This document shows positions 51,815 to 60,687 of a DNA stretch of 64,000 nucleotides, piece after piece (within the stretch, counting starts at the first letter, position 1; each line of letters opens with the position of its first letter). Source of the stretch: JAEZHK01 sp964575255 (GTDB lineage Bacteria > Bacillota > Clostridia > Christensenellales > Aristaeellaceae). A program made the translations under genes and the position numbers. The notes under the pieces are model-generated. The model saw nothing but the letters and a program-made list of their open reading frames with translations, had not been told where the DNA came from and searched no databases. The stretch lies in contig CAZNPZ010000011.1 in NCBI GenBank assembly GCA_964575255.1, positions 1 to 64,000 on the forward strand, given 5' to 3'.

Positions 51815-52879
51815 CTATTTTACTTCCCCGGAAAGATCCAGCGGCCATACGATCCGGGTCACCTTGCCGATGATGAGGCTCCGGGTGTTCTTGACAAGGC
51901 CAAAATCGCGGCTGTCGTACCCGTTGACGCGGTTGTCGCCCATCACGAAGTAGCAACCTTCCGGAATCGTGGTCAGCGGATAGTTGTCCAGCGCCTTCTG
52001 AAACACGTAGGGTTCGTCCAACTGCTCGCCGTTGACGAAGGTGAATCCGCCCTTGATCTCAATCGTCTCGCCCGGCAGCGCGACCACGCGGCGGATCAGA
52101 AGCCCGTCGGGCGTATTGACCCCCACGATGTCGCCGCGCGCAGGCTTGACCGAATAGTAGACGTTCTTCTGAACCAGCACGGTCTCGCCGGAGGTCAGCG
52201 TCATGTTCATCGCGTCGCCGTTCACCTTCACCAGTTCAAAGCCGAACGTGCGCACGCAGAAGCCGATGATCAGCGCCAGCACGACCGCCGCCGCCCAGTA
52301 GAGCAGCGCGCCGCCCGCGGCTTTCTTTTTTTTGCGGCCCTTTGGCCCGCGGGACGGGCGGTCGTCGGAATACCCGTCGCGCGGGTACCGGCCGTAACGC
52401 TCTTCCTCAAGCGGCCGGGGCCGCTGCGCGCGCGCCTTGCGAACGGGCGCGACCGCGTAGCCCAGGTCATCCCGCGCCGCGGGGCGGCGCTTGCGGGCGG
52501 GCGTAACGTCTTCATAGCCGTATTCGTCTTCAAAACCGCGGTCGCGTGCCGCGGGGCGCGCCTTGGGCGCGGGGCGGGAAACGCGCGCGCCGCGCGCGGG
52601 CGCGTCATAGGCGGCGCGTTCCGCCCGCGCATCCCGGAACAGTTCATCCTCAAACGGCAGCGACGCGCCGCGCGGCCGTTTTGCCGCCGCGCTCTTCGCG
52701 TTCGCGGTTCGGGGAGCCTTGCGCGCCTCAAATCTCGAATCCTCGTAAAAATCGTACCCGTCCGGGTCAGACCGGGCGTCCTTCGCCTTCTTCGCGGGGC
52801 GCTCGTCCCATTCCGCGGATTCGCCTCGCGCGGGTTTGACGCCTGCGGCCGGGCGCCTGGGCGCCTTCTGCCTGTTCAT
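51815..52879 (-). CDS. Signal peptidase I paralogue lacking both catalytic residues
   Basis: 354 residues. The first 185 are highly charged and probably disordered (Arg, Lys, Ala, Pro, Asp); a membrane helix lies at about 191-208; the rest is an S26 signal peptidase fold with LPGETIEIKGG and FVMGDNRVNGYDSRDFG. The catalytic serine is Ala223 (VNGDAMNMTL) and the lysine is Arg263 (LLIRRVVALPGE); codons GCG and CGC are unambiguous. The reading frame is intact, so this is a pseudoenzyme rather than a broken gene. It overlaps DUF951 by four bases. Confidence 0.85.
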   Translation of the reverse strand: MNRQKAPRRPAAGVKPARGESAEWDERPAKKAKDARSDPDGYDFYEDSRFEARKAPRTANAKSAAAKRPRGASLPFEDELFRDARAERAAYDAPARGARVSRPAPKARPAARDRGFEDEYGYEDVTPARKRRPAARDDLGYAVAPVRKARAQRPRPLEEERYGRYPRDGYSDDRPSRGPKGRKKKKAAGGALLYWAAAVVLALIIGFCVRTFGFELVKVNGDAMNMTLTSGETVLVQKNVYYSVKPARGDIVGVNTPDGLLIRRVVALPGETIEIKGGFTFVNGEQLDEPYVFQKALDNYPLTTIPEGCYFVMGDNRVNGYDSRDFGLVKNTRSLIIGKVTRIVWPLDLSGEVK

Positions 52880-53076
52880 TCGGGTGTATCCTCCTCCGCC
52901 CGGGTGAGTATCTTTTTAAGCCGCTTTTCAAACACGGGTCGATCCAGCATGACGATGCGCCCGCAGCCCTGGCAGCGGATCTTGATGTCCGCGCCGACGC
53001 GGATCACCGTCCACACATCGCTGCCGCAGGGATGGGGCTTTCGCATCTTCACCTGATCGCCCAGATGTATGTCCAT
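52876..53076 (-). CDS. DUF951 family protein
   Basis: 66 residues. MDIHLGDQVKMRKPHPCGSD, WTVIRVGADIKIRCQGCGRIVMLDR and FEKRLKKIL are the family pattern, with cysteines that may bind zinc. Function unknown; often near ychF and rpsF in Firmicutes. Four-base overlap with the following gene means coupled translation. It lies one base from the oxidoreductase gamma gene. Confidence 0.9.
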   Translation of the reverse strand: MDIHLGDQVKMRKPHPCGSDVWTVIRVGADIKIRCQGCGRIVMLDRPVFEKRLKKILTRAEEDTPE

Positions 53077-53077
53077 C

Positions 53078-53641
53078 TCAAGTAAGCTCGCACGCCATAC
53101 CGGATTCGACCGCGCAGCGCATGCCCGCCTCGATCGCCCGCCTGTTGATCTCCATCAGCTTTTCCTTGCCGCGCCCCATCTTGTGGCGCAGCGCGTCCAT
53201 CAATAGATCCACGTCGAACGAGCAGGTGAGGCCGGCGTACGCGCCCAGCATCGCCATGTTGGACGCGCGCAGGTCGCCCGCTTCCTCCGCGATCTCGCCG
53301 CAGGGGACGGCGACGGCGCGGATGTCCGTCCGGGTTGGCTGGATGTCGATCAGGCTGGAATTATACAAAAGCGCGCCGCCCGGCTTCACCATCCTCTCAA
53401 ACAACACCAAGGACGGCTTGTTCATCGCGATCACCACGTCCGGCTCCTCCACCTTGGGGCTGCCGACCGGCTCGTCAGACAGAACCACGGTGCAGTTGGC
53501 GCTGCCGCCGCGCATTTCGGGGCCGTAGGAGGGCATCCAGGAAACTTCCTTGCCGTCCAGCATGCCGGAGTAGGCGATCAGCTGCCCGATGAGCAGCACG
53601 CCCTGGCCGCCGAACCCGGCCACGATCAGGCCCGTCTCCAT
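53078..53641 (-). CDS. vorC: 2-oxoacid:ferredoxin oxidoreductase, gamma subunit
   Basis: 187 residues. Opens GLIVAGFGGQGVLLIGQLIAYSGMLDGKEVSWMPSYGPEMRGG in sequence (family hallmark GGQGV and EMRGG). Joins the alpha and beta subunits in oxidising a 2-oxoacid to its acyl-CoA with reduction of ferredoxin. Last of a four-gene unit. Subunit naming after VorC/KorC is by order and not certain. Confidence 0.88.
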   Translation of the reverse strand: METGLIVAGFGGQGVLLIGQLIAYSGMLDGKEVSWMPSYGPEMRGGSANCTVVLSDEPVGSPKVEEPDVVIAMNKPSLVLFERMVKPGGALLYNSSLIDIQPTRTDIRAVAVPCGEIAEEAGDLRASNMAMLGAYAGLTCSFDVDLLMDALRHKMGRGKEKLMEINRRAIEAGMRCAVESGMACELT

Positions 53642-53642
53642 G

Positions 53643-54363
<721 letters not shown>

Positions 54364-54380
<17 letters not shown>

Positions 54381-55443
54381 CGCCCGCCGCCTCCTTCATT
54401 TCGCGGATTTTGTTCAGAATTTCATTGACGCCGGGGATCACGCCGCCGGTTCTGCCGTAGAAGTTCACCGGGCACGCGCCGTTTGCCGCGATCTTCACGT
54501 CGTCCACCATCTGCCCCATCGACATCTCGACGGTGAGGATGGCCTTTACCCGCTTCGCGGCCTCGAAAACTTCCTTCTCCGGGAACGGCCACACGGTGAC
54601 GGGCCGGATCAGCCCCACTTTGATCCCCTCCGCGCGGGCTTTCCGGACGGCGGTCAGCGCGATGCGCGCGGTGGTGCCGTAGGCACACACGGCGAATTCC
54701 GCGTCGTCCATCAGCTGAAGGTCGCTCAAGACCTCGTCCTTACGCATTTGCTGGTACTTTTTCTCCAGCTTCAGGTTGTGCTGCTCCAATACGTCCGCCT
54801 TGATGTAGAGCGAATTGATGACGGCGCGGGGGCGCTTTCCATCCCAGCCAGTCGCCGCCCAGGACTTATCGTAGGTTTCTGTTTCAAACGTCTCCGGCAT
54901 TTCGACCGGCTCCATCATCTGGCCGATGACGCCGTCGCCCAGCACCATGACCGGGTTTCTGTACTGATCGGCTTTGTCGAACGCCTTCGCGGTCAAGGTG
55001 ACCGCCTCCTGCACGGTGGACGGCGCGTAGACCAGCATGCGGTAGTCGCCGTGGCCGCCGCCGCGCGTCGCCTGGAAGTAGTCGCTCTGCGCGGGCTGGA
55101 TGGAACCAAGCCCCGGGCCGCCGCGCACGATGTTGACGATCACGCACGGCAGTTCCGCGCCGACGATATAGCTGATGCCTTCCTGCTTCAAAGAAATTCC
55201 GGGGCTGGACGAGGAGGTCATGACCCTCGCGCCCGCGCCCGCCGCGCCGTAGACCATGTTGATGGCGCTGACTTCGCTCTCCGCCTGCAAAAACGCGCCG
55301 CCGACCTCCGGCAGCCGCTTACTCATGTATTCGGGAATTTCGTTCTGAGGCGTGATCGGGTATCCGAAAAAATAGCGGCATCCGGCGCGCACCGCCGCCT
55401 CGGCGATGGCCTCGTTGCCCTTGTACATCTGCCTGACGCGCAT
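54364..55443 (-). CDS. vorB: 2-oxoacid:ferredoxin oxidoreductase, alpha subunit (VorB-like)
   Basis: 359 residues from MRVRQMYKGNEAIAEAA behind GAGGAGCG. Conserved FFGYPITPQNEIPEYM, QAESEVSAINMVYGAAGAGARVMTSSSSPG and RGGPGLGSIQPAQSDYF are spread through the first 150 residues; a PFOR domain II follows. Closest by eye to VorB (branched-chain 2-oxoacids), but 2-oxoglutarate (Kor) is possible. Feeds reduced ferredoxin in an anaerobe. Confidence 0.9.
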
Positions 55444-55454
55444 GGTTTCGCTCC

Positions 55455-55658
55455 TCACTTTTCGACGGTGATCACGCAGTCGGGGCACATCCTCGCGCAA
55501 AACGCGCAGCCGATGCACGCCTCCTGGTTTTCACACGCCGTGGGATGGTATCCCTTCAGGTTGAGGCGGTCGGAGAGCCTCAGGATCTTCTTGGGGCAGG
55601 CGACGACGCACAGGCCGCAGCCCTTGCACTCGTCCTCCCGAATGGTGACTTTGGGCAC
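55455..55658 (-). CDS. vorD: 2-oxoacid:ferredoxin oxidoreductase, delta subunit (2[4Fe-4S] ferredoxin)
   Basis: 67 residues from a GTG behind GAGGTG: MPKVTIREDECKGCGLC. Two [4Fe-4S] motifs, CKGCGLCVVACPKK and CIGCAFCARMCPD, pass electrons to ferredoxin. A longer ATG start at 55742 would include the extended -10 TGGTATACT at 55694-55702, so it is rejected. First gene of the delta-alpha-beta-gamma unit, ten bases from alpha. Confidence 0.88.
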   Translation of the reverse strand: MPKVTIREDECKGCGLCVVACPKKILRLSDRLNLKGYHPTACENQEACIGCAFCARMCPDCVITVEK

Positions 55659-55731
55659 CGGGAACACCTCACTCAAATCGCGGATTTCCTGTAAGTATAC
55701 CATAATTGCGTGTGGTTTTTGTGAATAAAAA

Positions 55732-57138
55732 TCATTTTCCAACGCAAAAATTTCGGAACACCGCGTCGATGACCGCGTCGGAAGCGCTCTGCCCGGTAAT
55801 TTCCAGCAGAGAATCCAGCGCGTCCATCAGGTCAATGGAGAGCAGATCCGGCGACGCGCCCTCATCAAGTCCCTGAAGCGCGCGGTCTAGCGCCGAAATT
55901 GCGCGCTTCACACAGTCGATGTGTCGGGGCTGGGTCAGCCGCTCCTCCGCCGCCTCGAACGCGCCCGCGCGCTTTGCGATAAATTCCAGAAGATCCGATA
56001 CACCCGCGCCGGTCTTCGCGGAAACGGGAAGCCCCGCGCGTCCCGGCGAGACGCCGAGGTCACTTTTGTTGAGCGCGATGAGGTACCGCTCGTCCGCCTG
56101 ATCGATCAGCAGTTTTTCCGCTTCACTCTCCGGAACCGAGCCGTCCAGCACCAGCAGCACGACATCCGCCGAGTCCATCGCGCGCTTCGCGCGCGCGATG
56201 CCCTCTTGCTCGATCGCGTCCAAAGCGTCCCGAAGGCCGGCGGTATCAAGGAGCGTCATGTCGAGGCCTTTCACGCGAAGCCGCTCGGAGAGTACGTCCC
56301 TGGTGGTACCGGGCACGTCGGTCACGATCGCGCGGTCGGACTTTAACATCGCGTTCATCAGCGACGATTTCCCGGCGTTGGGCGCGCCCGCGATGGCGAC
56401 CGTCAGCCCGTCCCGGACGATCTTCGCCGCCTTTTCGTCCGCGGCGGCGCATAATTCCTGAATCAGTTCCCCGATGCCGTCCCGGAGCGCGTCATTGGTC
56501 GCCTGCTCGTCGACCTCCTCCGGGAAGTCGACGCCCGCCTCGATCAGGGACAGCATTCCGGTCAATTTGTCCGCCGCGTCGTTTACGAACCGGCCCAGCG
56601 CGCCGGTAAGCTGCCGCGCGGCGGCGCGGGCAGCCGCCTCGCTGCCTGCGGCGATGAGCCCCATGACCGCCTCGGCCTGGCTGAGGTCGATCCGCCCGTT
56701 CAAAAACGCGCGCAGCGTGAATTCGCCCGGCTCCGCGGCGCGGACGCCCTGTTTGAGAACCAGTTTCAGCACCGCTTCCGCCGCGTACCGCCCGCCGTGA
56801 CAGTGGATTTCACATACGTCCTCGCGGGTGTAGGAGCGCGGCGCGCGCATATAGACCGCCATCGCCTCGTCCACCGGCAGGCCATCCTCCACGACGTGCC
56901 CGTAGTACAGGCGGTTGGGCGTCCAGCCCGCATCCGATTCTTTTTGTGAATGCCGGGTAAAAACGGCCTCCGCCTGACCTGCTTCCATACGCGCGCAGTC
57001 ATTGGACGCCGATTGACGCGCAAAAACGGCCTGGAGCGCTGGAAGCGCGTCCGGGCCGCTGACGCGCACGATCGCGATGCCGCCTTCGCCCTGCGCGGTG
57101 GCGATCGCGGCGATGGTGTCCCGCGTCAGGCTACGCAT
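55732..57138 (-). CDS. mnmE: tRNA modification GTPase MnmE
   Basis: Works with MnmG on the wobble uridine (U34) of certain tRNAs. 468 residues: N-terminal tetrahydrofolate-binding domain (DTIAAIATAQGEGGIAIVRVSG), G domain with GAPNAGKSSLMNAM, DVPGTTRDVLSE, DTAGLRDALD and NKSD, and the catalytic C-terminus NFCVGK. Its ATG overlaps the dnaN stop by eight bases, so it is translationally coupled to dnaN. Its usual neighbours mnmG and rsmG are not here. Confidence 0.96.
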   Translation of the reverse strand: MRSLTRDTIAAIATAQGEGGIAIVRVSGPDALPALQAVFARQSASNDCARMEAGQAEAVFTRHSQKESDAGWTPNRLYYGHVVEDGLPVDEAMAVYMRAPRSYTREDVCEIHCHGGRYAAEAVLKLVLKQGVRAAEPGEFTLRAFLNGRIDLSQAEAVMGLIAAGSEAAARAAARQLTGALGRFVNDAADKLTGMLSLIEAGVDFPEEVDEQATNDALRDGIGELIQELCAAADEKAAKIVRDGLTVAIAGAPNAGKSSLMNAMLKSDRAIVTDVPGTTRDVLSERLRVKGLDMTLLDTAGLRDALDAIEQEGIARAKRAMDSADVVLLVLDGSVPESEAEKLLIDQADERYLIALNKSDLGVSPGRAGLPVSAKTGAGVSDLLEFIAKRAGAFEAAEERLTQPRHIDCVKRAISALDRALQGLDEGASPDLLSIDLMDALDSLLEITGQSASDAVIDAVFRNFCVGK

Positions 57139-58237
57139 GCACGCGGACGGGCAGCACCAGGTAGGTATAGCCGTCGCCCTCGACGGGGCCGATCAGGCAG
57201 GGGCTGACGGAGGAATTGAACTTGAGGTAAATTTCCGCGTCCCGCACGGCGCGCAGTACGTCCATCATGTACCGAACGTTAAACGCGATGTCGAGATCGT
57301 CGCCCTCGACCTCTGCTTCCAGTTCCTCGTACACGTCGCCGCTCTCGGAGTTGGACGTGATCACGATGCGCCCGCCGCCGACCGACATGCGGATCAGGTT
57401 GTTGCGCCCTTCTCTCGCCATCAGCGACGCGCGCTCGACGCATCGGGACAGCCCTTCGGTGGATACCCTCGCGCGGGTCTTCCAGTCCTTGGGGATGATC
57501 TGGCGGTACTTGATGAACTCGCCGTCGATCAGCGTGGAGTAGATTTGGGTCTTGTCCATGTTGATCATCAGCTGGCTGCCGCCGATCAGGATCATGGCCA
57601 TCAAATTATCGTCGTCCGCCATGACGCGCCCGATCTCGCTGAGCGCCCGCTGCGGGATGATCGCGGTGATCTCGGCGGTGTCGCCCGACAGCCGTTCAAG
57701 CCTTAGCGCCAGCCTGAAGCCGTCCAGCGCGACCATGCGCAGCTCGCCCTTTTCGATTTCCAGCAGGCTCCCCGTCAAGACAATTCTTGATTCATCCGTC
57801 GAGGTGGCGAACGCGGTCTGCTCGATCAGTTCCCTCAGAAGTTTTTGCGGCAGGATGAACGAGTTTTGCGCGCTGACCAGCGGCAGCGCCGGGTAGTTGA
57901 CCGGGTTCTGGCCCGCGATCGTCGTGCGGGAGCCCTGGCATCTGAGCGTCATCGAGAAGTTCTCATTGGACGAGGCCTTCAGTTCCCCGCCGGGGAGTTT
58001 TCGGATCACGTCCAAAAACAGCTTGCCCGGCAGTACCAGGTCGCCGTCGTCCAGTATCTCCGCCGGAACCTGGGTGACGATGGAGATCGAGCCGTCCGAA
58101 CAGGTCAGTTTGATCGAGTCCTCGCCCGTCTTGATCAGGACGCCCTCCAGGATCGGCTGCGTCGTGCGCGCCGAAATCGCGCGGGACGCCACGCCCAGTC
58201 CTTCCACCAGATCCGATACCTGACAGGTAAACCGCAT
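57131..58237 (-). CDS. dnaN: DNA polymerase III beta sliding clamp
   Basis: Ring-shaped processivity clamp. 368 residues from MRFTCQVSDLVEGL behind AGGAGGGCG. Three repeated clamp domains; NFSMTLRCQGSRTTIAGQNPVNYPALP and the last strand YTYLVLPVRVHA are diagnostic. It follows dnaA on the same strand after an unusually long gap filled with repeats and DnaA boxes. First of a dnaN-mnmE pair. Confidence 0.96.
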   Translation of the reverse strand: MRFTCQVSDLVEGLGVASRAISARTTQPILEGVLIKTGEDSIKLTCSDGSISIVTQVPAEILDDGDLVLPGKLFLDVIRKLPGGELKASSNENFSMTLRCQGSRTTIAGQNPVNYPALPLVSAQNSFILPQKLLRELIEQTAFATSTDESRIVLTGSLLEIEKGELRMVALDGFRLALRLERLSGDTAEITAIIPQRALSEIGRVMADDDNLMAMILIGGSQLMINMDKTQIYSTLIDGEFIKYRQIIPKDWKTRARVSTEGLSRCVERASLMAREGRNNLIRMSVGGGRIVITSNSESGDVYEELEAEVEGDDLDIAFNVRYMMDVLRAVRDAEIYLKFNSSVSPCLIGPVEGDGYTYLVLPVRVHA

Positions 58238-58300
58238 GATTCGCCCTCCTAGATCCATTCCTGTTCAATAAGTAAAACGTAATAGTCATCGCCGTAGTGG

Positions 58301-58402
58301 TGTGGAAACTGTGGATAACCCGCCGAAAGTGCATATTTTACTGGGTTTCGGCGCGTGGATGACGGTGTGGACAGCGGCCCTGGTTTGGAGATTTTATCCA
58401 CC
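58301..58402. other. DnaA-box cluster downstream of dnaA (origin subregion)
   Basis: TGTGGATAA at 58310-58318 is a perfect DnaA box; TGTGGAAAC at 58301-58309, a TGTGGACAG near 58366 and TTATCCACC at 58394-58402 are near matches. Together with the boxes at 60268-60301 they give the bipartite origin layout known from Bacillus. The bases 58238-58300 before dnaN hold its ribosome site and presumed promoter. Confidence 0.7.
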
Positions 58403-58439
58403 TTTTATCATCCGTTGATCTTGCGTTGATGTCCGTTGG

Positions 58440-58871
58440 GTACGCTGGAGGGTGGAACCCTCCAGACTTCCCGCAAGGGGGATGAGCCCCCTTGACCCCT
58501 CATATAGAGAAAATGTCCGCTAGCGCGTCCATTTTGAGGTCAGATCAGAACCGAAAACTGGTATACCGCACGCCATTTGACGGCGATAAACAAGGTAATC
58601 GTTCCCATTCTGATATTCAGATATTCCCGGCACCCATTGTACCGAAACTGTAGCCAGATTTCAACCCCGTCGTAAACTCCGCCGGTTTACCCCTTGGTTT
58701 ATTCATTCGTATCCGGCGGCGTGTACGCCGGATACGCGTTTCCGGAACCAGTGCGAACACTGGTGGAGGAAATAATTCCTCAAGTCAGCGGGCCGCCCGA
58801 AATCCTTTAGGATTTCAGGCTCGCGAAGAAACCATATGCGTTGAAAGACCTGAAGGGGATTTCAACGCCCG
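58440..58871. repeat. Repeat block between dnaA and dnaN (family C reversed, plus recA-type block)
   Basis: At 58474-58548 lies the GC-hairpin and GAAAATGTCCGC..GTCCATTTT block also seen after recA. At 58700-58871, on the minus strand, is a family C copy: GCGTTGAAATCCCC..GTCTTTCAACGC, GCCTGAAATCCTAAAGGATTTCGGGC, GAGGAATTATTTCCTC, CCAGTG..CACTGG and GGCGTACACGCC. The bases 58549-58699 hold no recognisable feature. Confidence 0.75.
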
Positions 58872-58873
58872 CG

Positions 58874-60190
58874 TCAGCGGCCTTTAATCATGCCTCTGAG
58901 GGTTTCGAGGGTATTTTGCACCTGCGCGTTCTCCGAGGCCATCCGTTCGATCTTGTCACACGCGTGCATGACCGTCGTATGGTCGCGCCCGCCGAACTCG
59001 TCCCCGATGCGGGTGGTGGACAGGTTCATCAGTTCCCGGCATAGGTACATCGCGATCTGGCGCGGCAGCGCAATTTCGCGGTTCCTGCGCTGGGACAACA
59101 GTTCCGCGCGGTCGATGTGGTAGTAGTCCGCGGTCGTCTGCATCACGAGGTCGGCGGTAATGCTCCTCGCCTCCCGCGTCTTGATGATCGACGACAGCGC
59201 CCGCTGCGCCAGATCCATCGAGATCGGCCGGTTGTCCACCATCGTCTGCGCGTACACGCGGGTGAGGGATCCTTCCAGTTCGCGGATGTTTGACCGAACC
59301 TGATCCGCGATGAAGGACAATACCTCGTCCGGCACGTCGATGTGCTCGTACTCGGCCTTGCGCCGGAGGATCGCGAGCCGGGTTTCATAGTCCGGCTTCT
59401 GGATGTCGGCGACGAGGCCCCACTCAAACCGGGATCTGAGCCGCTCTTCCAAGGTCGGGATGTCCTTGGGCGGGCGGTCGGAGGACAGGATGATCTGCTT
59501 GCCGCTCGCGTGCAGCTGGTTGAACGTGTGGAAAAACTCCTCCTGCGTCGCGGTCTTGCCCGCGATGAACTGGATGTCGTCCACCATCAGAACGTCCACG
59601 TTGCGCAGTTTTTCGCGCAGCGCGTGGCTGGTCTTCCTTTGGATCGCGTCGATCACCTCGTTGGTGAACCGCTCGCTGGTGATGTAGAGGAGCTTCGATT
59701 CCGGGTTTTCGCTTAGAATATAATGCCCGATGGCGTGCATCAGGTGGGTCTTGCCCAGCCCCACGCCGCCGTACAGAAACAGCGGGTTGTACGCGTCGGA
59801 CGGCAATTCCGCGACCGCGAGGCTCGCCGCGTGCGCGAAACGGTTGGATGTGCCCACGACGAAGGTGTCAAACGTATACTTCGGGTTCAGCGCGTCGCCC
59901 GCTTCCACGCGGATCGGCTCCGGCTCCGCCTCCAGCCCCGTCTGGCGGAACAGGATCGCCATCGGACGGCCGAACGCCTCGCTCAGCGCCGCCTGGAACA
60001 GCGTGCCGTACCGCTTCTTGAGGTTGTTCACCGCGAAGCTGTCGGCGTGCCCCAGCACGACCTGATTTCCGCTCACCGACAAGACCTGGAGCGGCTTGCA
60101 CCAGGTGTTGAAGCTGACCGGATTGATCTCCTCTTTTAAAATGTCCAGCGTTCTTTCCCACAGATCGGCGTTGAGCGCGAACTGATTCAT
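58874..60190 (-). CDS. dnaA: Chromosomal replication initiator DnaA
   Basis: 438 residues, AAA+ ATPase that melts the origin. Domain I (about 1-85), short linker, Walker A GGVGLGKTHLMHAI, Walker B LMVDDIQFIAGK, arginine-type sensor ERLRSRFEWG, and domain IV with the DnaA-box reader GGRDHTTVMHACDKI. ATG follows GGGGGATATGG. Transcribed from an extended promoter at 60323-60351 whose product would cross two DnaA boxes, which suggests self-regulation. Confidence 0.98.
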   Translation of the reverse strand: MNQFALNADLWERTLDILKEEINPVSFNTWCKPLQVLSVSGNQVVLGHADSFAVNNLKKRYGTLFQAALSEAFGRPMAILFRQTGLEAEPEPIRVEAGDALNPKYTFDTFVVGTSNRFAHAASLAVAELPSDAYNPLFLYGGVGLGKTHLMHAIGHYILSENPESKLLYITSERFTNEVIDAIQRKTSHALREKLRNVDVLMVDDIQFIAGKTATQEEFFHTFNQLHASGKQIILSSDRPPKDIPTLEERLRSRFEWGLVADIQKPDYETRLAILRRKAEYEHIDVPDEVLSFIADQVRSNIRELEGSLTRVYAQTMVDNRPISMDLAQRALSSIIKTREARSITADLVMQTTADYYHIDRAELLSQRRNREIALPRQIAMYLCRELMNLSTTRIGDEFGGRDHTTVMHACDKIERMASENAQVQNTLETLRGMIKGR

Positions 60191-60267
60191 CCATATCCCC
60201 CAGTTCTTTGGCGGCTGTAAGGCCTTCCAATTGCGGACATACGACGTGATGGCTTAAAAAAAACGGA

Positions 60268-60301
60268 TTATCCACAACGTTGTGAAACTTCATGTGGATA
60301 A
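60268..60301. other. DnaA boxes upstream of dnaA (origin subregion)
   Basis: Perfect TTATCCACA at 60268-60276 and perfect TGTGGATAA at 60293-60301, inverted, with the palindrome CACAACGTTGTG between them. An AT-rich tract (AAAAAAGTATCTACCTATTA) near 60458 could be a melting site. The rest of 60352-60600 shows no gene. Confidence 0.78.
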
Positions 60302-60322
60302 TGTCCCGCGCTTGTCGAAGAC

Positions 60323-60351
60323 ATTATACCAAAAATTCACCGGTCAAACAA
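60323..60351 (-). promoter_or_regulatory. dnaA promoter
   Basis: Minus strand TTGTTT (60346-60351), 17 bases, TATAAT (60323-60328) with an extended TGG. The DnaA boxes lie just downstream of the start point. Confidence 0.72.
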
Positions 60352-60625
60352 CGTGAAATGCCTCCCAGATTTGTTTCGCGAGCCAAAATGTTTCGGCTGT
60401 CCGGCCTGGGCGATTCCGGGCACATATCGTGGCGAAATCTGGAAGCCTGGGGGACGGAAAAAAGTATCTACCTATTATATGTACACAGTATTCCATACAA
60501 AGGTTTTTGGCGTTTTTTTCGTCGGATCGCCTCGGAATTCGTCACATTTTACAATGGCGCGCCGCGAGATGGGATCCGTTGGCGGCGCGGCAGCCGTCAC
60601 AGGGTGACAGGCTGAATCGCCGACA

Positions 60626-60654
60626 TTGCAATTCCCCGCGATCCGGTCTATAAT
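60626..60654 (+). promoter_or_regulatory. ychF promoter
   Basis: TTGCAA (60626-60631), 17 bases, TATAAT (60649-60654), about 28 bases before the ychF start. Confidence 0.8.
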
Positions 60655-60687
60655 AAATGGAAGATCAACGAGTGAGGATGAAGCGAC

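Noticed and set aside
51815..52879. Sequencing error or decayed lepB pseudogene
   Set aside because: The frame is intact over 354 codons with normal codon use; both catalytic positions are clean substitutions and the other fold motifs are kept.
55659..55742. Longer ATG start for the ferredoxin subunit
   Set aside because: The segment contains an extended -10 promoter and no family similarity; the GTG with GAGGTG gives the standard N-terminus.
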